From Nitrospirota bacterium (lineage in GTDB: Bacteria; Nitrospirota; Nitrospiria; Nitrospirales; UBA8639), in contig QIMB01000251.1 in NCBI GenBank assembly GCA_003233615.1, forward strand, positions 1 through 5,003: a DNA stretch of 5,003 bases. Direction: 5' to 3'. Below, in pieces: positions 1-5,003 of the stretch (positions within the stretch are counted from its first letter, which is position 1; each line of letters opens with the position of its first letter). Under the pieces are notes generated by a model. The model had not been told where the DNA came from. It did not search any database and saw nothing but the letters and a program-made list of their open reading frames with translations. The translations under genes and the position numbers were made by a program.

Positions 1-127
1 TAAAGTTAAATGAGGTCAAGACGCATTCTTTAGTATATGTGCACCTTTGAGTAAGCGATTTGAGCAGAAAAGGTTCCTGCTGTCTTTTTCGGAATATTAC
101 CTATGTCATCGTTTGGGCATGCTTTGG

Positions 128-467
128 TTACACCCGCGCTTTTTTTGTTCTTGAACCTGGCTGTTTTTTATCCTGGGGTCGAACGCGCTTAAATTTCATC
201 ATCATTTCATAGCGCAACTTCCGCATATTTTTTGACCGTTCTTAGTCGTGGGGAATGTTAGAACGCGTGGCTTCCCAGCCGGGAAATGTTGGGTTTTTTC
301 GTTCCCAATAATTTGGCCATGTCTTTCTGCGTGAGCCCGGATTCCAGTCTCATGCGGTGCAACTGTCGTATAAGGTCGTATTCTGGGCCCAGGCTGTCAT
401 ATTCCTTCTTGAGCTCGTGATTTTTTAACGCTTTCTTTTTCGCTTCTGTAAAAGTGGGACGTTTCAT
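128..467 (-). pseudogene. HigA-type XRE-family antitoxin, disrupted by a stop and a frameshift
   Basis: In an intact HigBA system this protein would bind and neutralise the upstream-encoded toxin and repress its own operon. The open part (467 down to 258) starts at ATG 467-465 and encodes 69 residues. It has a charged N-terminal segment (MKRPTFTEAKKKAL) and then a helix-turn-helix at about residues 42-64 (GLTQKDMAKLLG, then KPNISRL). Family members continue with roughly ESGxxxP after ISRL. Here the frame reads GSHAF and hits TAA at 260-258. Beyond that stop the same frame continues with HSPRLRTVKKYAEVAL down to TGA at 209-207. A one-base shift then gives YEMMMKFKRVRPQ and ends at TAA 130-128. 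These pieces match the expected C-terminal helix and the basic 'MKFKRV' end of such antitoxins. The gene therefore carries a small in-frame disturbance near 258-272 and a frameshift near 207-212. The start overlaps the toxin stop (ATGA). Family assignment is confident; whether the truncated protein still binds DNA is unknown. Confidence 0.82.
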
Positions 468-785
468 TCTGTGACCTCCTTCAGTCTTTTCAAGGCTTTG
501 TCCATTTCCTCCAGAGGTATTTTCTGTGTTTTCTTCACGAACGAGTGGAGGATGATGAGTTTCCGATCCCTGACAGAGCAGAAAATTGACCGGCCAATTC
601 CCTCTCCGCCTTTCGCACTGATTTCGAAGAGTCCCTTGCCAAGAGGGGTCGTGTGAGGCCTTCCAATGGCGGGGCCGAACTCTTCAATCAGTTCTACGAC
701 ACGGAGGAAATCAGCCAATATTTCTTTAGGGAATGCAAGGATTTATTTCTCCACCATTTCTAAAGAATTCTATCTTCCAGTTCAC
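464..785 (-). pseudogene. HigB/RelE-like toxin (phage Gp49-like family), frameshifted near the N-terminus
   Basis: This family comprises RelE-fold mRNA interferases that cleave mRNA, usually at the ribosome. The main open frame carries ILAFPKEI, then FLRVVELIEEFGP, a GRPHTTPLGKGLFEI core, GRSIFCSV, and the very characteristic HSFVKKTQKIPLEE segment, ending at TGA 466-464. An internal TTG at 718 could be taken as a start, but homology plainly runs upstream of it to 742, where TAA (745-743) blocks the frame. One base over, the sequence from GTG 785-783 reads MNWKIEFFRNGGEI, a typical N-terminus for the family. Dropping one base near 743-746 joins the two into a protein of about 106 residues, the normal family length. 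AGGAT lies almost directly against the GTG, so the start spacing is poor and the exact start is less sure than the frame. The stop overlaps the antitoxin ATG by four bases, the usual toxin-first HigBA order. As written, the sequence does not encode a full-length toxin. Confidence 0.82.
475..480 (-). promoter_or_regulatory. Shine-Dalgarno of the antitoxin gene
   Basis: The minus strand reads AGGAGG, then TCACAGA, then ATG at 467. This is a near-ideal ribosome binding site about seven bases upstream, lying inside the toxin's last codons. It supports ATG 467 as the antitoxin start and suggests the antitoxin was translated more strongly than the toxin, as expected for this kind of operon. Confidence 0.75.
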
Positions 786-796
786 ATCCTATTTAG

Positions 797-812
797 TTAT
801 CATAAATGATAA
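797..812 (-). promoter_or_regulatory. Perfect palindrome overlapping a -10-like box upstream of the toxin
   Basis: TTATCAT-AA-ATGATAA is a perfect inverted repeat with 7-base arms. It lies 12 bases upstream of the proposed toxin start at 785. On the minus strand it contains TATGAT (804-799), one mismatch from the consensus -10 box. A palindrome covering the -10 element of a toxin-antitoxin operon is where an autorepressing antitoxin would bind. The role is inferred from position and symmetry; the -35 region is weak (TCTACT at 827-822 with a 17-base spacer). Confidence 0.45.
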
Positions 813-823
813 TTTAGTACTAG

Positions 824-840
824 TAGAGAACGTTTCTCTA
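824..840 (-). promoter_or_regulatory. Second perfect palindrome upstream of the toxin, candidate operator
   Basis: TAGAGAA-CGT-TTCTCTA is a perfect inverted repeat with 7-base arms, 11 bases from the first palindrome. It partly overlaps a third short palindrome, TACTAGTA (818-825). It would cover the -35 side of the proposed promoter. The arms differ from those of the 797-812 repeat, so they are not two copies of one operator. They could bind different proteins, or only one of them may be functional. Confidence 0.4.
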
Positions 841-981
841 ACATCCGTATGTTCAAAGATAATGCCTATTCTTGGAATTGGTGCAGATTGGATTCACGTG
901 CCATATTTCAGGTATGAACAGTCTACCCACGTCTTTGAAATTTGAAATGCTTCAAAAGCTGTCACTCTGCTACACTCCGCC

Positions 982-986
982 AGGGG
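982..986 (+). promoter_or_regulatory. Probable Shine-Dalgarno of the nuclease gene
   Basis: AGGGG lies seven bases upstream of ATG 994. It supports that start, which also gives the N-terminus that matches the family. No comparable site precedes ATG 1043. Confidence 0.5.
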
Positions 987-993
987 TTTCTCG

Positions 994-2530
994 ATGCTAC
1001 GACGATCTATTACCGCCTCAATGCTCTACAACCTTGTGAGCTGTGAGCATCGATTATTTCTTGATACGTTCGGTGACCTGTCGCAGCGTGATGAACCGAA
1101 TGTCTTCATTCAGTTGCTCTGGGAAAAAGGCACACTGTTTGAACCCCTTTCTGGATCTCTCCCGCTACCGGGGCGAGGAAAAAGAATCTCGGACACGAGA
1201 AGCCATTGAACAGCATGTTCCTCTTATTTATAGTGGCCGCCTGTCTATTGATAATCTGCTTGGCGAGCCGGATCTCCTACGTTGGGAAGGCACAGGATAT
1301 GTGGCTGGGGATATTAAATCCGGATCGGGGGAGGAAGGGAATGACGATCAGGGCAAGCTCAAAAAATCATATGCCCTTCAATTGAGTCTGTATACGGATA
1401 TTCTTGAACGTTTAGACCTCTCATCCGGTCGATGGGCGTTTATCTGGGATATTCACGGCAAGGAAGTCCGCTATGATTTTTCACTGCCGCAAGGTCCTCG
1501 TACTCCGCAAAACTGGTGGGATCTCTATGACACGTATCGAGTGAGGGCCACGGATATTCTTGAGAAGACTCACTCCACTCGGGCAGCCTATAGTAGTGGC
1601 ATCTGTAAGTTGTGCCAATGGTACAAACCCTGCTTATTAGACCTTCAAGGGCAACATGATCTTACCCTCTTACCTGAGCTGGGTCGTTCCAAACGGGACG
1701 CGCTTTGTGCGTATTTTTCGACGATTCAAGAATTTGCCAGGTCGACTCTTGATACTCTGGTTGATGGCAAAAAAACAATCATTCCTGGGCTTGGTCTTGC
1801 CACCCTTCAGAAACTCCATGCCCGCGCGCAGTTAGTCTCTGCTGGGGATCAGGCTCGTCCCTATCTTCGGAAAGCCGTTGATTTACCCCCTCATGATGTC
1901 GAGGTGTTCTTCGATATTGAAGTCGACCCCCTGCGCGATCACACCTATCTTCATGGTTTTGTTGAACGTCATAATCAAGATATCACCACCGAACGCTATA
2001 TCACATTCTTTGCGGACCAACCAACGGCAGTAGCTGAGCGCACCGCATTTGCCCAAGCCATCGCGTATCTCCAAAAACACGCGAATTCCAAGGTGTACTA
2101 CTATTCCAAATATGAACGGACGATCTACCGAAAACTTCAAACGACCTATCCCGATGTCTGTTCAGTCGACGATATTGAAGCGATTTTTTCACCAAAACGG
2201 GCGATAGATTTGTACTTTGATGTGGTTCTCAAAGCCACTGAATGGCCCACCCGAGATTATTCTCTGAAAACCCTTGCGAAATATCTGGGTTTCCTTTGGC
2301 GTGATACACATCCTTCAGGTGCTGCTTCTATTGAATGGTTTCACCGGTGGGTGGAAAGCGCCGATCCGACCATCAAGCAACGTATTCTCGACTATAACGA
2401 GGACGATTGTATTGCGACGAGGGTCCTCCTTGATGGCATTCGTCGACTTCCTGTTCACTGGGCAAGCCCGTCTTGTCAAACAACTCATCCGCTGAACGAA
2501 AATTTCGCACTGAGCACATCATTCATCTGA
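994..2530 (+). pseudogene. TM0106-family RecB-like nuclease with C-terminal RNase H-like domain, frameshifted
   Basis: This is a putative DNA nuclease of unknown physiological role, related to Cas4/RecB-type enzymes. ATG 994 follows AGGGG (982-986) and opens a frame with the Cas4-like N-terminus LYNLVSCEHRLFLD and LLWEKGTLFE, ending in meaningful sequence at 1143. The rest of the protein lies one base over, from about 1145 (PFLDLSRYRGEEKE) to TGA 2528-2530. Numbering residues of that second frame from ATG 1043, the PD-(D/E)XK core is GEPD (D77), GDIKSG (D90, K92) and QLSLY (113-117). Cys188, Cys191 and Cys197, with the N-terminal SCEHR cysteine, could form an Fe-S cluster. An IPGLGLATL segment (247-255) follows. 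The RNase H-like (YprB-type, RNase_H_2) domain has FFDIEVD (D291, E293), D389 and YNEDD (D454, D455). All catalytic residues are kept. The 1043 ATG is not a credible start because its first 34 residues are out of frame with the family. Relatives, as I recall them, have some ten more residues between LFE and PFLDL, so a small deletion probably caused the shift. The spliced length would be about 511 residues. Confidence 0.85.
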
Positions 2531-3020
2531 ATATAAGACGTTGATTTATCAGGGATTACGCGGTGGGCTTTACAGGCCTCATCAACCACATTTGACTTAA
2601 GATCACCAAATTTTGGTAAAGTAATGATCCGACAAAAGGAGAAAATATCTTTTCATTATTCTTGCGTACTTATTCTTCATCTCCTCTTTTTTTAAGTGAA
2701 GATGTCTGACAATATATTCGTTCTCGCATCTGTTACGTTTCATACCTGCTTTATTCCCCCGCATTTATCCTTATTTCGTGTGTTGATCAATTAAGCGGAA
2801 TTCATTCCTGACCTGATTATCGTCATTGGGGTATTTCCTCAGTTTGATGTAGTCCTGTTGTGGAACGTGTTAGCCCACATTGCACGTGCATCCCCCATAC
2901 CGAGCCAGGGGAGCAGTCGGTTTTTATGAAGAGCCTAATCCACAGACTTTTACCCTGGCATCATTTACCTTTCAGCTGCCATTTTTCGGCATTGGTCAGT
3001 AGGATCATCATCATATCTCC
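2531..3020 (+). other. Intergenic stretch with no recognisable gene
   Basis: About 490 bases, AT-rich in the first half. The longest open stretches are a 30-codon ATG frame (2702-2794) and a 44-codon frame without a proper start just after it; neither resembles a known family or has a good ribosome binding site. Short symmetric elements are ACCAAA-T-TTTGGT (2605-2617) and TGCACGTGCA (2881-2890), both perfect. AGGAGA (2637-2642) could pair with TCTCCT (2680-2685) just before CTTTTTTT, giving a weak terminator-like element with a long loop for the nuclease gene. The promoter of the downstream nucleotidyltransferase should lie here, but I see no convincing -35/-10 pair. Confidence 0.5.
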
Positions 3021-3026
3021 AGGAGG
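3021..3026 (+). promoter_or_regulatory. Shine-Dalgarno of the nucleotidyltransferase gene
   Basis: A full AGGAGG stands six bases before ATG 3033 and fixes that start. Confidence 0.8.
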
Positions 3027-3032
3027 TATCTT

Positions 3033-4019
3033 ATGATTACTCAGAATCGATCGTCCTCAAATCAGTGGTCCATTGTGTTGGCTGGTGGTGATGGTGAACG
3101 AATTCAGCCGTATATCCAAAAATGGCTTGGGTATCCGTTACCCAAACAATATTGTACGTTTGTCGGGACCAGGTCCATGTTGCAGCATACATGGAGTCGG
3201 GCTAACCAGATTGTTTGGCCCTGGAGAAAGGTGACGGTTGTTGGAAGAACACATCAGCAACGAGCGCATGCGCACTTCCAAAGTCAAAGTGAAGGTGCAG
3301 TGATTTTCCAACCACGGAATTGTGATACGGCGCCAGGCGTGTTTCTCCCTTTAACCTATGTAAAAGCCTGGGATCCCCAATCCATCGTCGTGATTTTCCC
3401 TTCTGATCATTTTATCTTTCCCGAAGATCAATTTGTGGAAACCGTGCGGCATGCTGTACGGGCAGTTGAGATTTGGCGGGATCGGATAATCCTGTTAGGG
3501 GTTCGACCTTCTCATCTAGAGCTTGATTATGGGTGGATATCTCTTGGCGGTATTTTGGGATGGAGTGAGGGATCCTGTGTTCACAGCATTCAAGAGTTTG
3601 TTGAAAAACCAGGATTAGCGGATGGGGAAAGGTTGATGAATGAGGGGGCCTTATGGAATACCTTCATTCTCGTGGCTTCTGTCGAGACATTGTGGAAGGC
3701 CGGGTGGGAATGCTTCCCTGAGGTAATGGAACATTTCGATCAATTACAGCAAAGTATCGGGACTCCGGTTGAAGGATCTGTTCTTCAAAACATCTACCAC
3801 GATATGCCCAACCGCAACTTCTCTCGGGAAGTCTTGCAACCCCTTACCAAGCAATTAGGCGTCATGGAATTGGAAAAGGTACTATGGAGTGACTGGGGTC
3901 GTCCAGAACGAATCCTTGAAACTCTACAAGCTGTTGGGATAAGCCCCACCTTTCCCACCGAGGTTTTTAAGGACGTCAGAATCCCGGCCAAACTGAAGGC
4001 AGCAGCCGAGGTGGTCTGA
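3033..4019 (+). CDS. Sugar-phosphate nucleotidyltransferase, mannose-1-phosphate guanylyltransferase-like
   Basis: This cytoplasmic enzyme would join a sugar 1-phosphate to an NTP, releasing pyrophosphate; the closest motif fit is GDP-mannose synthesis for surface polysaccharide or glycoconjugates. The 328 residues form one Rossmann-like nucleotidyltransferase domain. Visible motifs are LAGGDGERIQPY (16-27, nucleotide-binding signature), PKQY (37-40), QPRNCDTAPG (93-102), FPSDH (122-126, metal-binding Asp125), LDYGWI (164-169), EFVEKP (188-193), GALWNTFILV (205-214) and WSDWG (285-289, probable second metal Asp287). The length fits a stand-alone transferase without the C-terminal cupin/isomerase domain of bifunctional ManC/AlgA proteins. 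The nucleotide signature departs from the textbook form: IQPYIQKW stands in place of the usual LxPLT or LWPLS, and DWG stands where many relatives have DVG or DIG. The enzyme class is secure; sugar and nucleotide specificity are inferred. No other polysaccharide gene is visible in the window, and the gene appears to be transcribed alone. Confidence 0.88.
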   Translation: MITQNRSSSNQWSIVLAGGDGERIQPYIQKWLGYPLPKQYCTFVGTRSMLQHTWSRANQIVWPWRKVTVVGRTHQQRAHAHFQSQSEGAVIFQPRNCDTAPGVFLPLTYVKAWDPQSIVVIFPSDHFIFPEDQFVETVRHAVRAVEIWRDRIILLGVRPSHLELDYGWISLGGILGWSEGSCVHSIQEFVEKPGLADGERLMNEGALWNTFILVASVETLWKAGWECFPEVMEHFDQLQQSIGTPVEGSVLQNIYHDMPNRNFSREVLQPLTKQLGVMELEKVLWSDWGRPERILETLQAVGISPTFPTEVFKDVRIPAKLKAAAEVV

Positions 4020-4037
4020 TCTCATTGTTCATGAGAT
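4019..4037 (+). repeat. Hairpin at the stop codon of the nucleotidyltransferase
   Basis: ATCTCAT-TGTTC-ATGAGAT is a perfect 7-base-pair stem with a 5-base loop that begins on the last base of the TGA stop. No run of T follows, so it is not a standard rho-independent terminator. It could stabilise the 3' end of the mRNA or be incidental. Confidence 0.4.
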
Positions 4038-4721
4038 ATCAAGGCTGAAGTCACGAGGGTATTCTATTGGAATTAGGTGGTTGAAAAGGAAAGAAAGGTT
4101 TTAAGCAACAGAGGTACGAAACCTGTGAATGGTGAATTACTCATTGACGCTGGCAGATAGCCAATGAGCGAGTTTTGATCAAGCTGTCTTTATGGTCAAA
4201 AAACTCATCGGACTTTCCAACAAATCATTCTTCAGGAACCCAAATCCCTGTTCATTTGCGGTATCATAAAAAAAAATAATCCGGCCTTCTTATCATTCCC
4301 TCCCTGGCTTGCACGAACCGGCCCAAAAACTGGTTTTTCCAGAATTACCATTTCTTCAAGCCCTTGAGATCGAAAGTCTTTTGTTCCCTAGTTTGGCTAA
4401 TTCCGTATCAACTGCTCTGCCCAATATCTCTTTGCTCCAAAACTTTTCTTGTCTTTTTTTTGTAACGGAGGAATCTCCTTTGCTTAGGCAGAATTATCCG
4501 AACAATTACAACACACTAGCTCTTTAGCTTCTCCATGCCGTAATAGTATGCTGTTCCTTGTCCTCTAAGGGTCAATAATGCCAGACACGTGCTTTCAGAT
4601 TGTTTGAAAAAGGGGAGCCCGTCACTCTCGAAAGACTGGGTGGACTACTGAAATACACGACAGCTTGGCCCCATGAGTTGTTTGACCATACGAGTAAAAA
4701 CTGTTCAACCTATTTACTTAT
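4038..4721 (+). other. Long intergenic stretch without an intact gene
   Basis: About 680 bases. It holds a hairpin at 4140-4168, a run of nine A near 4268-4276, and a possible MerB-like fragment from 4588. A 72-codon frame starting from TTG at 4309 has no ribosome binding site, an unremarkable composition rich in Leu, Ser, Phe and Asn, and no family resemblance, so it is left unannotated. No clear promoter for the gene at 4722 was found; TTGACC (4682-4687) lacks a matching -10 at normal spacing. Confidence 0.5.
4140..4175 (+). terminator. Hairpin followed by a short T run, possible weak terminator
   Basis: CTCATTG (4140-4146) pairs perfectly with CAATGAG (4162-4168). Inside the loop TGGC (4151-4154) can pair with GCCA (4160-4163), so two mutually exclusive stems are possible. 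CGAGTTTT follows. The low GC content and short T run make it a poor terminator, but it is the best candidate downstream of the nucleotidyltransferase. The half-site CTCATTG also occurs in the hairpin at 4019-4037. Confidence 0.3.
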
Positions 4722-4758
4722 ATGCAACCAATCAATAAACCCACACAGAGACCATTGA
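4579..4758 (+). pseudogene. Possible remnant of a MerB-like (organomercurial lyase) N-terminal domain
   Basis: An open frame without an ATG reads RAFRLFEKGEPVTLERLGG from 4588, then LLKYTTAWPHEL. This resembles the N-terminal helical domain of alkylmercury lyases, where enterobacterial MerB has LRELAKGRPVSRTTLAGIL followed by a Trp-Pro. The similarity covers about 38 residues, to roughly 4701. The frame then runs without recognisable sequence to TGA 4756-4758, overlapping the start of the next gene. No upstream start, catalytic cysteine or C-terminal domain is present, so if real it is a dead fragment. The comparison is from memory with a modest match, and a chance resemblance or another helix-turn-helix family is possible. 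Confidence 0.3.
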
Positions 4759-5003
4759 GTGAACTAAAATACATTGTATTTGGTGTTGTTTTTGTATTGT
4801 ATTTTTTTTCTTATGCTCATGTTTTTGCTGAACGACAATCAAGCAATGTTGATAGCCCTCTTTCCTCGAAAATAATCTCCAATCTCACGGATCCGTATTC
4901 CATTTTGTCGGCACACTATGCCGCTGTTGGTGGGCTAGAGCGCCTTAAGCGTGAAAAGACATCCTACATGCACGGAACAATACGATTTGCTGAAATGGAT
5001 GGG
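4722..5003 (+). CDS. Exported protein with signal peptide, N-terminal part (runs off the right edge)
   Basis: ATG 4722 opens a frame that stays open for 94 codons to the window edge. Residues 1-16 are polar with several basic residues. Residues 17-30 (YIVFGVVFVLYFFS) form a hydrophobic core, followed by YAHVFA with a signal peptidase I site likely after Ala36 (V-F-A). No lipobox cysteine is seen. The mature part begins with a polar linker and then LSAHYAAVGGLERLKREKTSYMHGTIRF (given in parts: LSAHYAAVGG, LERLKREK, YMHGTIRF). The pattern of a helix, 'GGLE.LK..K', then a beta strand with G-T resembles the opening of LolA-like periplasmic proteins often annotated as outer-membrane lipoprotein-sorting proteins. 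That family call is tentative because most of the protein lies outside the window. No good Shine-Dalgarno precedes the ATG, but no in-frame alternative start lies upstream before the TAA at 4695-4697. Confidence 0.7.
   Translation, partial: MQPINKPTQRPLSELKYIVFGVVFVLYFFSYAHVFAERQSSNVDSPLSSKIISNLTDPYSILSAHYAAVGGLERLKREKTSYMHGTIRFAEMDG

Noticed and set aside
471..656. Open frame of 61 codons on the plus strand
   Set aside because: It is antisense to the toxin gene, whose family motifs explain the region; no independent evidence for coding.
733..945. Open frame of 70 codons on the plus strand
   Set aside because: It runs antisense through the toxin N-terminus and the palindromic promoter region; no ribosome binding site and no recognisable motif.
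1043..1141. ATG 1043 as start of a 495-residue nuclease
   Set aside because: Residues encoded before about 1145 in this frame do not resemble the family, while the other frame over the same bases gives the conserved Cas4-like N-terminus with its cysteine. The long open frame here is a product of the frameshift.
1121..1147. Programmed ribosomal frameshift in the nuclease gene
   Set aside because: The only runs are A5 and C4 with no recognisable slippery heptamer at the switch point, and the family segment around the junction appears to be missing, which favours mutation.
1883..2195. Two minus-strand open frames (85 and 64 codons)
   Set aside because: Shadows of the RNase H-like domain on the plus strand.
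2274..2495. 73-codon plus-strand frame
   Set aside because: Overlaps the nuclease C-terminus in another frame; the YNEDD motif shows which frame is real.
994..2530. CRISPR association of the Cas4-like nuclease
   Set aside because: No direct-repeat array and no other cas gene is visible; resemblance to Cas4 is only at the fold and Fe-S motif level.
2702..2794. 30-residue small protein starting at ATG 2702
   Set aside because: No good ribosome binding site, no family resemblance, and no further support in an AT-rich intergenic stretch.
3794..3991. 65-codon minus-strand frame
   Set aside because: Antisense to the nucleotidyltransferase, which has clear motifs to its end.
4309..4527. 72-codon frame from TTG
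   Set aside because: No Shine-Dalgarno, atypical composition and no recognised family; most likely a chance open frame.

Overview
The window looks like a bacterial chromosome segment of moderate GC content, with AT-richer intergenic stretches. No rRNA, tRNA, CRISPR array or transposase was seen. The protein families and the wording of their motifs suggest an environmental Gram-negative bacterium, possibly of the Nitrospirota. That is an impression from remembered relatives and is not demonstrated by the sequence.

Layout. (1) Positions 128-785, minus strand: a HigB/HigA-type toxin-antitoxin operon, toxin first. Both genes are broken. The toxin has a one-base frameshift near its N-terminus. 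The antitoxin has an in-frame stop just after its helix-turn-helix, then a second frameshift before a still recognisable C-terminus. Two perfect palindromes and a -10-like box lie upstream of the toxin. (2) Positions 994-2530, plus strand: a RecB-like PD-(D/E)XK nuclease joined to an RNase H-like domain (TM0106 family), split by a frameshift and probable small deletion around 1144. (3) Positions 2531-3032: about 500 bases without a recognisable gene. (4) Positions 3033-4019, plus strand: an intact sugar-phosphate nucleotidyltransferase resembling mannose-1-phosphate guanylyltransferase. (5) Positions 4020-4721: about 700 bases without an intact gene, holding two hairpins and a possible fragment of a MerB-like (organomercurial lyase) N-terminal domain. 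(6) From 4722 to the right edge: the N-terminal part of an exported protein with a clear signal peptide.

The genes do not form one pathway. The left fifth of the window is decaying accessory DNA: three adjacent genes carry at least four separate disruptions within about 1 kb, while the downstream nucleotidyltransferase reads cleanly. Either this is true gene decay or the assembly has a cluster of indel errors there; read-level data would decide. I did not find a convincing new biological system. The most useful result is the recovery of full reading frames across the disruptions.
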